Translations under genes and position numbers: made by a program | The notes under the pieces: model-generated | Told to the model about the DNA's origin: nothing | Databases searched by the model: none | Seen by the model: the letters and a program-made list of their open reading frames with translations, nothing else | From: Lingula anatina | Lineage: Eukaryota > Brachiopoda > Lingulata > Lingulida > Lingulidae | Length of the DNA stretch: 64,000 nucleotides | Direction: 5' to 3' | Assembly: GCF_001039355.2 (NCBI RefSeq) | Contig: NW_019775444.1 | Coordinates: 1-64,000, forward strand | Shown: piece after piece, positions 33,246-44,807 of the stretch | How positions within the stretch are numbered: position 1 is the first letter of the stretch | Layout: every line of letters starts with the position of its first letter

Positions 33246-34440
33246 AAATACTTCGCACTAAAATAGAGATTTTACAAAGAGCAAATAATAATTTGAAAAA
33301 TAATAATAATTAAAAAAGAGGAAAGGTCTCACAAAAAATTATTCTTCATAGCGTAATTTGAGCATATATAGTTTCATAAATCATTATAATGTAAAAAAAT
33401 TAGGTTTGTCCATTTTTTCTGCAATCATTTCATTTTTGGGTACAAAATTCCAAGGTCAGCTTGGGAAAAACTTGTGTGCTATTTTTATACAGCTGATACA
33501 ACACTTTCGTCCGTTTTACATTGTGAGTTTACATCAAGTTCTAAATTTTATTCTTTGAAAGTTTCAATCAAAATAATAGGCTATTTACAGTTTCATGGAT
33601 TTTCATAACAGCTATGGATTTTTGCAAAATATGGCGAAGCACACGTCGCGGACTATTTTGTGCAAGCGCGCAGGATTACGCATTGATATGCCAGATCTCC
33701 GGACAGACTAATTTTTTTCCTAGTGCCCGTGCATATGGACTTCCTTTTTTATGTATACTTGTACCATTTTTTAAAAAATAAATCTATTTCCTGTTGTTTT
33801 TTGTCCTCTTTTTTTTCATGAATATAAAAGAGGTAGACTCACTGTTCATATCAGCCAAAAATCGATTCTCCTGGAGTAAATGACAATTCCCCCCTTCTTA
33901 CCAATAGTTACTGGGGTACTGAATCAGTTCTGATATTCAAAATTATTCTCTACTGTAATTTTTTTTTATTTGTTTTAATATTTTAAAAGATTATTACAGA
34001 GTAAAGCCATCATGTGATTGGATGGCAAGAACAGATTCCAAATTACTGTTGCCAAGGTCAAATTTTACCGCTCAGTGAGACTTTGACGAACGCAATATAC
34101 AGTATTTAGAGTATTTAGCCATTCTTCGACCAAGTTTAAATTTTCACAAAATTTGAGCCCGACATAACGTCCTGGCGCGAGAAAACGGCTATATATCACT
34201 CCGCTTCGACAGTATGTGTCCTACTGTTATACATATTGACGTGTATCTTCTGAAGTTTGTAACTGAAAAAAAAAATCAGTGGAGCAAGGTCACTGTTCTG
34301 TACGTAACTCAGAATAATAGTATGCCCATCCTCCATGCTGCTCTAACGGCATATTTGCTTTCTAAATAAATTATTATTTGCTTGAATTTTTGTTAAAATT
34401 CCTTTTTATGCATATATTATTTATATTTATCCACAGACAG

Positions 34441-34444
34441 AACC

Positions 34445-34479
<35 letters not shown>

Positions 34480-34491
34480 GAAAAAAAACAG
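34441..34491. repeat. (AAAAG)n-rich tract
   Basis: Poly-A followed by several AAAAG units in the centre of the inverted-arm element. The rest of 33712-35000 has no supported gene. Confidence 0.85.
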
Positions 34492-35007
34492 TTCAGGTAA
34501 CGTTATAAATTATAAAAGGTGAATGCGATTCATGCTCGCAATGCAGATTGACTTTTTCGTGTTGTGCTCCAAGCCGATAGGAACTTGTCCATTCAGGTTT
34601 TTGCTGTTTGAAAATGCTTCTTCACTCCCTATGGACTCCCGTTAGAATTTTCACCTGAAAGACAATTTTTTTACAATGTAAGACAAAATTCATGTTTCAC
34701 GTTCAATTTTTGAACATCTAAACTTCTTATCTCTATTACGAAGATTTTGCAGGATCTATTCCGAGTCATCGTTAAAATGTTTTAGCTTATTAAAAACATG
34801 TTTGGTTTATTACTTTTTTCTGCACGCGTGTAGATGAAAAGATTTTTGGATCAATACAAATCAGATTAAATCGAACTTATTTTTTTTAAATTCAATTCCA
34901 AATCCTTTTCTAATTTCGTTTTTAATCTTGTTAAGAACTTAAAGGGGAAGTGACAGTTTAAATTTCAATACGAACGACTGATGCACTTGACGATATTTAC
35001 CTTAGAT

Positions 35008-35529
35008 TTATCCATATCTGTCGTAGGCGGGTTTGGTTTCCTTTCCGCATGATCCTACGCAGGGACACTGCTTGTACCTGCCCCATTGGCATCTGACGGG
35101 ACCAGGAAAGGATTTGCTGGTTTTTATGCACTCTCCTATGCAAAGCTTTGTTCCCTTCACTCCACAGGGAGCGCGAGCCCAACCTCGATATCGGCAATGA
35201 ACGCCCACCATCCTAAAATTCCCCCAAACGCCTGTGTAAGGGCCTCTACCTGTGCAGTTCAACGGATCGTAACGACACCTTTTCGGGTGTCTCATAACAC
35301 TGCCCCAGCAATCCCCTTTGATGACGCCTGAAAATGGTGGGGTTTTAACGCATCCGGAACCGTCGTTGTTGCACCGCATGCAAGTTGCAACTTGCCATCT
35401 ACGTGCCAACCTTTCAGAGCATTTCCTCGCACACGGGCTCCATGCGGTCCAAGGAGATCTTTTGTAAATGTATGCATCTGATGCAGTTAATGCAACTGCC
35501 AAACAGATAAATAAGGCGCACCACTGCAT
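35008..35529 (-). CDS. Secreted thrombospondin-1-like cysteine-rich protein
   Basis: An uninterrupted 173-codon frame from ATG at 35529 to a stop at 35008. The first 20 or so residues are a clear signal peptide (hydrophobic core L-F-I-C-L-A-V-A-L-T-A). Then W-T-A-W-S-P-C-A-R-K-C matches the start of a thrombospondin type 1 repeat (W-x-x-W-S-x-C-x-x-x-C). About 18 cysteines and many Arg/Lys/Gly follow, with repeated C-R-Y, R-C-x-W-G-R-Y and a C-P-C-V-G-S-C near the end, so it is a small, basic, disulfide-rich extracellular protein. It may be single-exon, or the ends may be spliced. It lies between long inverted arms with its start facing the right arm. A perfect CRE-type palindrome lies 51 bp upstream. 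Function unknown; matrix or defence roles are guesses. Confidence 0.75.
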   Translation of the reverse strand: MQWCALFICLAVALTASDAYIYKRSPWTAWSPCARKCSERLARRWQVATCMRCNNDGSGCVKTPPFSGVIKGDCWGSVMRHPKRCRYDPLNCTGRGPYTGVWGNFRMVGVHCRYRGWARAPCGVKGTKLCIGECIKTSKSFPGPVRCQWGRYKQCPCVGSCGKETKPAYDRYG

Positions 35530-35579
35530 TTTTGCAGATTTTTTTCTGTCTTTGTAGTTGGTTGTTTGAAACGCTATGG

Positions 35580-35587
35580 TGACGTCA
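35580..35587. promoter_or_regulatory. CRE-like palindrome TGACGTCA
   Basis: Perfect TGACGTCA 51 bases upstream of the TSP1-like ATG, with a second near match (CGACGTCAC) at about 35600. Both lie between the gene and the right arm. A binding role for CREB/ATF-type factors is inferred from the motif only. Confidence 0.35.
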
Positions 35588-36137
35588 CTGGATCGGCAAC
35601 GACGTCACTTTTCTGGCAAAATGATAACGTCGCGCTCGAGAGAACGTTACAGAATAGAACACTTGCATGCTCCAGTCTGTCCGCAGATCTTGCATATCAA
35701 TGCGTAAGCGGTGATCAATACAAAAACACCTACGCGCTTGCACAAAATAGTCCGCGACGTGTGTTTCGCGCCATGTTTTCAAAAATCCGTAGTTGTTATG
35801 TAAATCCACGAAGCTCTGTAAACAACTCATTATTTCGCTTGAAACTTTCAAGGAATAAAATTTAGAACTTGATGTAAGCGCACAATATAAAATGAACATT
35901 TTAATTTCGACGAAAACCTTGTATCAGATGTCTAAATATAGCACACGCATTTTTCTCAAGCAGATCGTGTACTTTTGTACCCTAAAATGAAATGATTGTA
36001 GAAAAAATGGACAAACTTACTTTATTGATATTATAACGATTTATGCAACTATATATGCTGGAATTGAGCCAATTAGAATAAAAAATTGGTACAGCCGTCC
36101 TTTTTTGTGAAATCCCTATTTTAGTGCGAAGTATGTA

Positions 36138-39100
36138 GACTCGCCCTTCAAGAAATCGACGCCTTCAAGAAATCGACGCAAACCGGAATTACGTGCTTTA
36201 TTCGCTATTTTTCCCGGCATGCTCGGCGTAAACATACTGCGTAGTCAAGTAAGTTGTAGCGTCTGATACAAAGTATCGAACGCAACATTTAAACTTTTGT
36301 TTATAATACAAAAAGCGTTGATAACGACCTTACACATGTTGTAGAAGAAGTTAGTTGAACAGAAATAATGTTTACTTACATAACTTTCCGTGCTTTTATG
36401 CTCTTGTCGACGTCCTATTATTTGCGCATCCTTCGTATGAGTAACTCAAATTTAATTTATCATTATTTATTGTCGCCGGTGAAACTTTGTAAGTTCAAAT
36501 GAAGTAGAAAAATACCACATTCATCTGCTTTATATATTCTAGATTTTTAAAATTCTAACAGGTGCGTGTCCTTTGCTAGAAACGTTACTGGCTGATTGAT
36601 GTTTTCCACATGTTATCCCAGCCGTAATACTCTATACTCTGGATGTTTATCACCTCCGTAGTACCCGACGTAGTAGGCCTATTACAGGTACAATGTACAC
36701 GGCTTGTAAACACATTGCTTCAAACTTAGTGATAAACACAAACCTTGAAAAAAGGCATCTTAAGTATCCAAATGATGTCCTTTGTTTTTGTCTCCAATTC
36801 ATCTCTCTTGTGAGTGTAAATAAAATCGTCCCGATCAATTGTAGTTAGGATTGTTTTCTTGTTTGAGTCAATAATATGTGTCACAACACACATAGGCCTA
36901 CACATGTAGTAGTTTGGTGAATCGCTAGAGACCCTTACAATAGTAATGTTACAAGACGGGTTACGTAAGTAACTGATCTTGAGGTTTAATTTAAAAAAGA
37001 AATCCTTTAGAATATCCAACTTCAGCAAAGGATGGCCTAGTTCTGTTTGTTTATCTAAAATAAAAGCCCAAATTACTGTATGTGTGTTTACATTTTAAAA
37101 CAACATTAATTAAACCAAAAATGTCAAATCAGTTTTCAGAATGCCACGGAAATATAACTTAGAACAATTAGATGCAGCTGTTTTGTCTGTGCAAGCAGGC
37201 ACGTACACGTTGACTGAAGCGTCACGCGCTTTTGGTGTCCCAGTAACAACGATTGGTGACCATGTGTCAGGTACCGAATCTTAGAATATACAAGTAGTGA
37301 CTATAAAAGTAATGAACCTGTGAACAATATACGTGAGCATATACGCTGGTAATGACGGTATGAGTTGCATTTTATGTTCGTATTAATAACAATAAAAACA
37401 AAGAAAAACTAAAACGTAAATTGGTTTGTAAATAAAAACGTTTTTATTTTAATTTTATGAGTATTTGTTCTTTAATTCTTGCCTTGGGCAAATTCTCTTT
37501 CCTGTCCTGCTCTTAAGGTATATCCTGTTTCACTTCATTTCTCTGTCTCTCTTATATGCGTCTATCACAAAAGGAAGACTGAAGTTTACACCTAAGAAAA
37601 AAACTTTAATGAACCCAGACGACGAGGAAGCCCTAATAGCCTATGCTATGCTTATGGCTGACTGGGGGTTTCCTCTGACAAGAGACCTGATGGGGCACTT
37701 TGCAAAAGGGATTATGAAAGAAAGGGACCCAAATGTGGAGTTTCTTGCATCGGATGGTTGGTGGTGGCGCCTTAGGCAAAGGCACCCCGAGCTCTCCCTA
37801 AGAAAGCCGGGATTAATCAATAGGTGTGCCTGTGACTGAAAATAATAATGATTGTGGTAATAATAATGATGGTCATTGCGAATTCAATTTTTTTACAACC
37901 TAAAATGTTCACATATGAGTGTGGGCTTTTTTCCTCCATTTAACAAAGGCATTGTGTTAAAGGTACTTAAAGGCAAAATCGCTGTGCTGTAACCGTTCTA
38001 GAAAATTATTTTTCAGAGGCAGAGCCGTCATGTCGCAGCAATCCGTTGCAGAATCGCATTTTGATTTACTAAAAGAAACTCTCGCACTGCACAACATTAC
38101 CTGTCCAAGTAAAATCTACAATGTAGATGAGACTTACTTTCAATCTAAAGCAAGCTCGAAAGTTGTCACCAAGAAGGGAAAACAGTTCCCATATGAAAGA
38201 GAGGTAACCAATGCCAACCATGTTACTGTCGTGGAGTGTGGCAGTGCTGTTGGCCAGCTGCTGCCACCGATGATTATATTCGAAGGCTGTCCCCCAGCAC
38301 CTGAAGCCATACAGCAAGGGCCGGAGGACGCCCTTTATGGCTCCTCTGAGTCGGGGTACATAGACTCTGACATGTATTTGCAATGGTTTGTCAAAATTTT
38401 TTTTGAAACACGCCCCCTCTGCCAGGCCCCTGATATTGTTGCAAGACAACTAAGCAGCCCATGCTTCCAAAGGTCTTATTGACAGTGCTAAGGAAAACAA
38501 CATCATTTTGTTTAATATCCCAGCACACACTTCTCATTTTTTACAACCCCTGGATCAAATTTTTAAAGATCTAAAATTGGAGTATAGAAAAATTGCAAAA
38601 TCCGCCAGTCTTTTACGGAAAAACCTTCTTATCACTAAAGCAACTTTTCCAGCAATTTTTAAATCTGCTCGAAGGAAAGCACTAACAACAGAAAAACTAT
38701 CAGCGTCTTTCAAAACTACAGGAATATGGCCACTCAACCCAAAGGCTATAAAGGCAGATAAATACATAGAAAACGACAGAGCACATAAGAAGACAAAGAC
38801 AAGTTTAGACGTGTGCAGCCTCATATTGGAGTGCAGCGGTGACGACGAAGAGAGAAAAGACCAAACCACTCAGACATATTACGATGACAATGGACAGCCG
38901 ACAGACAAGACGGACTCGATGACGCAAACAGACTCTACTGACGCGACACCTGTCTGTTACTGTGGTCACATATGCAAGATTGAGCAACACCCAATGGTGA
39001 AGATGGGCATAGTGTCTCCAACCATCGCGAAAGTGCTAATTGTACCAGCAGAAGGGGCGCCCATGAGAAAAAGAAGATTTGCAACAGATTATAGTAGATC

Positions 39101-40818
39101 GCAAGTACTGACGTCGGACGAAGTGATGGCAGAAAAAAGAAGAAAAGAGGAAGAAAGCCAAAGGATTGTTCAAGAAAAACAGAAGAAAAGGGAAGATGCC
39201 GCTAAGCGAAGGATAGAGAAGGAGGAGGAGAAGAAAAGAGCGGGCGAGGAGAGGGACAGAAAGAGGGCTGAGGCACACGATCGAAAGGCAAAGAAGGCCT
39301 TGGAAGTGGAACGAAGAAAAGAATTAAGAAGACAGGAGAAAGAGAAAAAGGAAGAAGAGAAAAGGAAAAGAGCATATGAAAAGAGGGTAAAAAGAATGGG
39401 CATCGTGGCAGGAAATTTCTTCCTTGTAGAACCGAGGGAAGGGACGGAGGCACCAAGTAGACCTACACCCCGTCGGCCGGCACCGATCTGTAGTGTTTGC
39501 AATGGAATGGAGCCACCAAGTACTAGCACAACTGAGTTGGTGGAAGAAGTGTACGAGTTTATTCGGTGTGTCGTTTGCAATGCGCAAGAACATCTTACTT
39601 GCGCGAAAACACCCACATTTTTGGACGTTTTTTTATGCCATAACTGCTGGCAGGCATCAGAATAAAAGAGTATTGGTTTAGTTCTTTTCAACATGTATAT
39701 TGTTTATTATCATAATTACAGTTTTTTCAACGTATTAATATTACAGATAAAGTAATGTACATAAATTTGTGGCCCTTCATTTGCCCCTTCATGTCTGTTG
39801 TAAATTCTGTCGTCTGTGATTGTTTGTTTTCTGTCACATTGTTCATCTTGAAATGATAAAATGTGTGTGTATTCTTTTTTCCGTTTTGATTAAAATGGGG
39901 CGGTATACGTAATTAGGACTACCTCTGTATATTATAAGATTGTAGTGCAAATATAAGTGGTCTTTGAGAAAAGTAAAATCTTTTATGACCAAACACTATT
40001 TGTGAGTCTTGAGTTCGTTCTCAGTACGTTTACTTAAGTTCAATTTCTAATACACTTTCTATAAACATATATGACGCCTTACACGCTTCAAACATCATTA
40101 AAAGCCGAATTCGTGAATCGTTTGAACTTTCTTGAAATGCTATGAAAACATGAGACAACATTGAAATATAAATCGAAATAAAAAAAAACACAACTTAGTC
40201 TTAAATAGTTTTTTTTACTTAAAAAAAAACTATAGACTTGCCCTTCAAGAAATCGACGGAAAATAGCTCTTTTTCAATTTTGAATGGGCACTGTAGAAAA
40301 CATATAACAGCTAAAGCTCTCAAATTAAGCACATATGTGTGATATCATGTGAAGAATAAGTTCTGTAAATTTCAATCCAAGCAGTTGAGTACATTTTGAG
40401 ACAGAACGCTTTAAATGTGCAGCAAACCGTAACGCTAATCCCTTCAAGATCTCGACGAAAACCGGAAGTGCGTCATGACGTCACTCGCTTCTACTTGGAA
40501 AGCTGCTTGGTGATTTTCCGATGAGAAATATTTCGTGGCTCATACAAATGTTCGGAAAATGACCATGCAGATAAAAGAAAATTCACTAATCAAAATTGAA
40601 ACTGCGTAATTACATAGGAAAACATTGTGCATTCCTGACCTCGACTTGTCAGTGTAAACAAAGTGTACTGAACGCATCGCAATACTTTGTATCAGACGCT
40701 TCGTTTTACTTGACAACACAGTGTTTACGATGGGCATGACAGGAAAAACAGTGCAAAAAACACGCACTTCCGGTTTTCGTCGATTTCTTGAAGGCGTCGA
40801 TTTCTTGAAGGGCGAGTC
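36138..40818 (+). mobile_element. pogo-type DNA transposon, full length but inactivated
   Basis: Ends GACTCGCCCTTCAAGAAATC and its complement, flanked by TA (36136-36137, 40819-40820). Each end carries two tandem copies of CCTTCAAGAAATCGACG, then similarity extends about 170 bp inward with indels (GCGTCTGATACAAAGTAT in both). In between is a spliced transposase gene on the plus strand (37141-39665). The left end is only four bases from the inverted-arm element. The right end overlaps a foldback element (40235-41164). Confidence 0.8.
37141..39665 (+). pseudogene. pogo/Tigger-like transposase with coiled coil and PHD-like finger
   Basis: Exon 1 (37141-37270) begins M-P-R-K-Y and encodes a psq/CENP-B-type helix-turn-helix (T-E-A-S-R-A-F-G-V-P). 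Exon 2 (about 37576-37825) has W-G-F-P-L-T and G-W-W-W-R-L-R-Q-R-H-P-E-L-S-L-R-K-P. Exon 3 (from 38015) has I-Y-N-V-D-E-T, the first catalytic Asp. Around 38400-38460 a frame change occurs and Q-D-N is followed by a stop where H-A-A-H is expected, so the second catalytic region is broken. The last frame (38508-39665) has P-A-H-T-S-H-F-L-Q-P-L-D (third acidic residue), then a K/E/R coiled coil of about 90 residues, then a Cys/His finger (V-C-N-G-M, C-V-V-C, L-T-C-A-K, C-H-N-C-W) like a PHD. Splice sites fit: GTACCG and GTGTGC donors, AAAAG and TTTTTCAG acceptors. Confidence 0.8.
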
Positions 40819-41164
40819 TATGCGTGGTTTGCAAAGTCATTTACTTAATAGTTTGATAAAAAACGAAGTCCTTCTCAACAGAAAATCATCCAGCATCTTC
40901 CCAAGCACAATGGAATGACGTCACGACGCACTTCCGGTTTCCGTCGAGATCTTGAAGGCGTAAGTGTTATGGTTTGCAGTACATTCAGAGCGTTCTATCT
41001 CAAAATCTACACAACCAATTTTATTGAAATTTACAACATTTATTCTTTACATAATATCGCACCTATGTGCGAAATCTGAGAGCTTGAGCTTATATACTTT
41101 AGCTACAGTGTTCATTCAAATTTGAAAATGAGCTATTTCACGTCGATTTCTTGAAGGGCAAGTC
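40235..41164. mobile_element. Foldback element with ~300-bp arms, pogo-related ends
   Basis: Ends GACTTGCCCTTCAAGAAATC and its complement, flanked by TA (40233-40234, 41165-41166). Arms 40235-40530 and about 40870-41164 pair along their length. Each arm has a second internal CTTCAAGATCTCGACG next to ACCGGAAGTGCGTC. These end motifs are those of the pogo element but separated by about 190 bp. The right end of the pogo element (40650-40818) lies in the centre. Confidence 0.7.
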
Positions 41165-41647
41165 TAAGTTGTTTGCATTGGAGAACAGTCCGTATTATCA
41201 AGCCTTCCTTTCCTGGATATACTGTAACATTACAATCTATGCTAATTATACGTAATCAGAATAATAACACGATTTGCTTTTGCACCGGTGTAGTAAAAAT
41301 TGATTTAAGACCAGACAAAATCGATGTTTACTAACTAGCGCGACTTGCCCTAATTTCGAGGAATTTTGAATTTTTTAAATTGGAAATTGTTCTTTCCAAC
41401 ACGCGTATGTTTTGGAAGTATATGACTTACATCATAAAATAGGGGCAGGGGCAGATGATATTAGGGTTTCATAGGCTTTTTTTTCTAGCATGGCATCTCA
41501 AACAATTCACTTCCATTGGTACATGTAGCCTTGCCCACTGACACAGTTTGATGAACTTTCGTAGACCAGAAAATGTTTTACTGATGTATAATATGAAGGA
41601 CAAAAAATATTTTACTTAAATATTTCCTTTATTTTACTGACATCAAN

Positions 41648-42049
41648 AGGTCAGTCGAAACTGGGACTGTCACGTTGCACTGAGCAAGTGACTCGAAAGC
41701 GATTTTCTCGGCAAATCTTGCATTTCAGTTGAAAAAAATTGAATGTTCAGCTTTTCAAGTGTATATTTATAGTATACAGTGTGTCACTGTCATAGTGAGA
41801 GTTGTTATGGAAAATAATACGTGAAAAAACGCCATCGGTGCTGCAGATCGACCATATCGCTGCCATAACATGGTTTTAGAATGGAAAAAATCTGCCGTTT
41901 GCCTTTCAAGTTACATAGTTTTGGGTTTGCAGACTAAAAGGTGAGTCTTTTTTTGCATTCACTAAGTTTCAAATAAGCGCCGAAATGTATAGAAATGATT
42001 TTGGAGTAACCTCCCTTCGCATAGTTCAGATGCACTTGTTGACGTTCAG
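41648..42049. repeat. Unit U, unoccupied inverted copy
   Basis: Continuous inverse match to 27868-28071 plus 33041-33245, with a single TCT (AGA on plus at 41845-41847) where the other copy has the 5-kb element and two. It starts just right of the N at 41647. Confidence 0.85.
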
Positions 42050-42905
42050 TACCAGTGAAATGTTATATTTTGTTGCAAAGTTATAGTTGTACTTTGTTTA
42101 CATACAATGTGTAGGCCTACTAGTATACCTTTATCCGTTCTATTTCCTTTATGGAGTTGGAATCTAGACCTAATTACGAAATAGGGTGTGTGTGTCTATA
42201 CACACCTGTTAACTAGCACATTGCGCAATCAGCATTACAGGTGTACTAATTTAAAGGTCTTTCCTGGGCAGGTTTCAAAGTTGTTTTACATTATAAGTTT
42301 TAATATAGTGATTTTTTAAACAAATTTTCTCAATTTATCTGAAATTGTTGGTAGTAAAAAGAGTCTTCAAATTTAACAAGTTAAAAAAATCGTTTGTCAA
42401 GGCAGAGACACACATTTATGACCTATGCATTGTGCTTTTTCAGTTTTAGTGAAGGTTGACAGCATACCTACCCCTGCCTTAGCTATCGCATGAGAATGGA
42501 CTTGATGGCATGGAATGATGAAAAGATACCAGTTAGACAAAGCAGAAAGTAATTAAGTGTTTATATATAAAAAAGCAAATACTTCATTATTTTTTAACTA
42601 GCCTATTGCTAGTAGGACCAAGGAATTATTAATACTATATAGTATAGTAAGAAATTACTTTGATAAACAACTGGTGTGAGACTGACAATGAGGTGAGTTT
42701 TTTTTAATCTATGGATTTTTCATTAAATTTCAGTTTTTATCTGCTTTGTATAAATTTCTTGTTTATACATACATGTATGATTTTATCATTATATTATATT
42801 ATATTTATTTTTAACAGATTCCCAAATTTCATATCAGCTGACAATAAGAGAAGAGGTGTTCTAGTCAAGACATGGGAAAATGTAGTTCCATACGATTTTG
42901 TGTGA
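41870..42905 (+). CDS. Candidate two-exon small protein (52 aa)
   Basis: Exon 41870-41940 starts ATG and ends AAAAG|GTGAGT. An exon after TTTTTAACAG, 42819-42905, continues in phase and stops with TGA. The joined product has M-V-L-E-W-K-K, R-F-P-N-F, K-R-R-G and W-E-N-V-V. The R-F-P ... R-R ... W order recalls the middle of a THAP finger, but the zinc ligands are not all there. The first exon lies in unit U; its other copy (28049 on minus) is frame-shifted. A real but unknown small protein, or a decayed gene start. Confidence 0.35.
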
Positions 42906-42990
42906 TGGTGCTGTGCTGTTGATGCAGGTGTGACTGAACAAGAGATGGTGTTTTGTAGAGTCTTGGATATTGTTTACCCTAGAAACATTT

Positions 42991-43083
42991 CCAGGCGACA
43001 AGAGGATTAGGCTAGTGACTATATTCCGTCAAATTCGTTTAGCGACCCTATCATTATCACACTCCCTCTATTGTATTTTCTGA
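42991..43083 (+). repeat. Dispersed repeat (partner 16237-16327)
   Basis: See 16237-16327. Neighbouring 43084-43340 is AT-rich without a gene. Confidence 0.75.
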
Positions 43084-43339
43084 CTTTATAATTGTATCTA
43101 ATCTTCTTACGTTAGATGGAATAAATGCACACATACATAATCTTATGACTGTACTTTATTTATTGAAATAACCACATTTAGATAAGATAAGAGTTTATTT
43201 AGCCAATTATAAAAATCGGAAATCATTTTCCTTTCTTTCGGAGCAATATACAGAGTAAAATAATAGAATAATACAATAAATAAATAAACTTAGAATTTGG
43301 TTTTGAGATCAAATTAAAATGCGTCACTGCACTTGGATA

Positions 43340-43930
43340 AAAGCTGTTTAAAAAGCGTTACTGCCTTTAAACGTGCACTAATGTAACTTATACACGTACA
43401 CAGAGACTGTTTTCGGCACGCTCGGCTGTCACGTTTAACGTTTATTTAATCTAAAGGCAACCTAGCTATAACAATTATTATTATATTTAGTAAACTGATG
43501 AGCGTTTTTCCCTTTTTTTTCCATTTTGAAAGGCCAGTAGGGCCTATACAAAAGTGAAAATCGTTTTACGTTGTTTTCAGAATGTCCACAGCCCCGCGCC
43601 CGTGACCTCTTTCAGGGCCGTATACGTTTAAGCACCATCTAATGTTTAATTTCTAACTATTAGTTGAAAGTGAAAATCGTTTTACGTTGTTTTCAAAACG
43701 TCCACAGCCCCGCGCCCGTGACCTCTTTCAGGGCCGTATACGTTTAAGCACCATCTTATGTTAAATTTCTAACTATTAGTTGATTTTACAACTATTTCCT
43801 ATGGGAGGACGCTTGTGGGCGGTATTTATTGCTTGTAGACTGTTGTGTGGACGGTAATTAGTGCTTGTGTTCGGTAGTGTTCGGTTGTTCTCTGTTTTCC
43901 TCGGTTGTCGACGGTAATTAGGTACGGGGT
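43340..43930 (+). repeat. Duplicated segment, unoccupied copy (partner 44440-44807 plus 60732-60860)
   Basis: Includes CACGCTCGGCTGTCAC, TCTAAAGGCAACCTAGC, TGGGAGGACGCTTGTG and CGGTATTTATTGCTTGT in order. The partner is split by the gypsy insertion exactly after GCTTG. Here the site is intact at 43811-43815. Confidence 0.85.
43551..43782 (+). repeat. Two tandem ~116-bp units
   Basis: Units 43551-43666 and 43667-43782 are nearly identical (AAAGTGAAAATCGTTTTACG ... CTAACTATTAGTTG). The duplicated copy at 44600-44780 has only one unit, so the tandem arose later or was lost there. Confidence 0.9.
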
Positions 43931-44807
43931 GATGGATACACTTGCACTTGCTTTTAATATTCTGCACACTTAGGTTGCAAACATTATAACCGGCGTATCC
44001 CTGATTGACTTTAACTGTCCGTAGATGATCAAATGCGACTAGAAATAAGTTTACGCGAGGCATGCGACGAGCCTACCTCAAAGGTAATCATAATTCTAAT
44101 TGCACTTACAAAAAGTTTATCGGGGGAATGCAACTGGACGGCCCCTGATTGTCAACAACTTACCGGACCTGGGATGATCAAAAGTAATTAGGCTTTAAAT
44201 CCTTCGTCAGGGCAAGACACTTACTTTTATGAACATCTTACAAAATTTCAGGTTATATTTTGGCTAATAAACAACAAGATCTTTAGTCCCGTCCCAAAGT
44301 TTTCACATGTTAGAAAATGATCGCGGTTTTGACAGAAAAGTAACACCGACTAATGCTATTGCTATGCACATTTGTCGGACCTGAATTGTCAATAAACATT
44401 TGTTTTATTTCTCATCTGATATTGCTTGAAATAACCGCATTCAGTGCACTAATGTAGCTTTTACGCGTACAGAGCCCGTTCACTGCACGCTCGGCTGTCA
44501 CCTTGAACGCTTGTTGAATCTAAAGGCAACCTAGCCATAACGATATGTATAACTGTATAGGGCCTACTTATGAACGTTTTTCCCCTTTTTGCATTTTGGA
44601 AGCCTAGAATACAACAGTTAACATCGTTTAACGTAGTTGTCAATGCAACAAATGTGACAATTGAGTGTGGTTCTCCGTTTGAAAACGTCTGCAGACCCGC
44701 GTCCATGACCGCGTACATGACGTTTTTTTTTTCAATAAAGCACCATCTTGTGTTAAATTTCTTACTATTAGTTGCTTTTACAACTATTTCATATGGGAGG
44801 ACGCTTG

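Larger units (their letters stand above)
33251..36131. mobile_element. TA-flanked element with ~450-bp inverted arms enclosing a gene
   Basis: Arms 33251-33711 and about 35675-36131 are imperfect inverted copies. They start CTTCGCACTAAAATAG and share TTTGTCCATTTTTTCT, ACATCAAGTTCTAAATTTTA and ACACGTCGCGGACTATTTTG. TA dinucleotides flank both ends (33249-33250, 36132-36133). The 1.96-kb centre carries one intact gene for a secreted cysteine-rich protein (35008-35529) and otherwise AT-rich sequence, including an AAAAG tract. No transposase is seen, so mobility would need help in trans. A two-copy inverted duplication flanking a host gene is the alternative. Confidence 0.75.

Noticed and set aside
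34997-35477. Other open frames over the TSP1-like gene
   Set aside because: They have no signal peptide or cysteine pattern; the 35529-35008 frame explains the sequence.
39036-39694. Several minus-strand open frames opposite the transposase C-terminus
   Set aside because: Leu/Phe/Ser-rich mirror of a Lys/Glu-rich coiled coil; no independent evidence.
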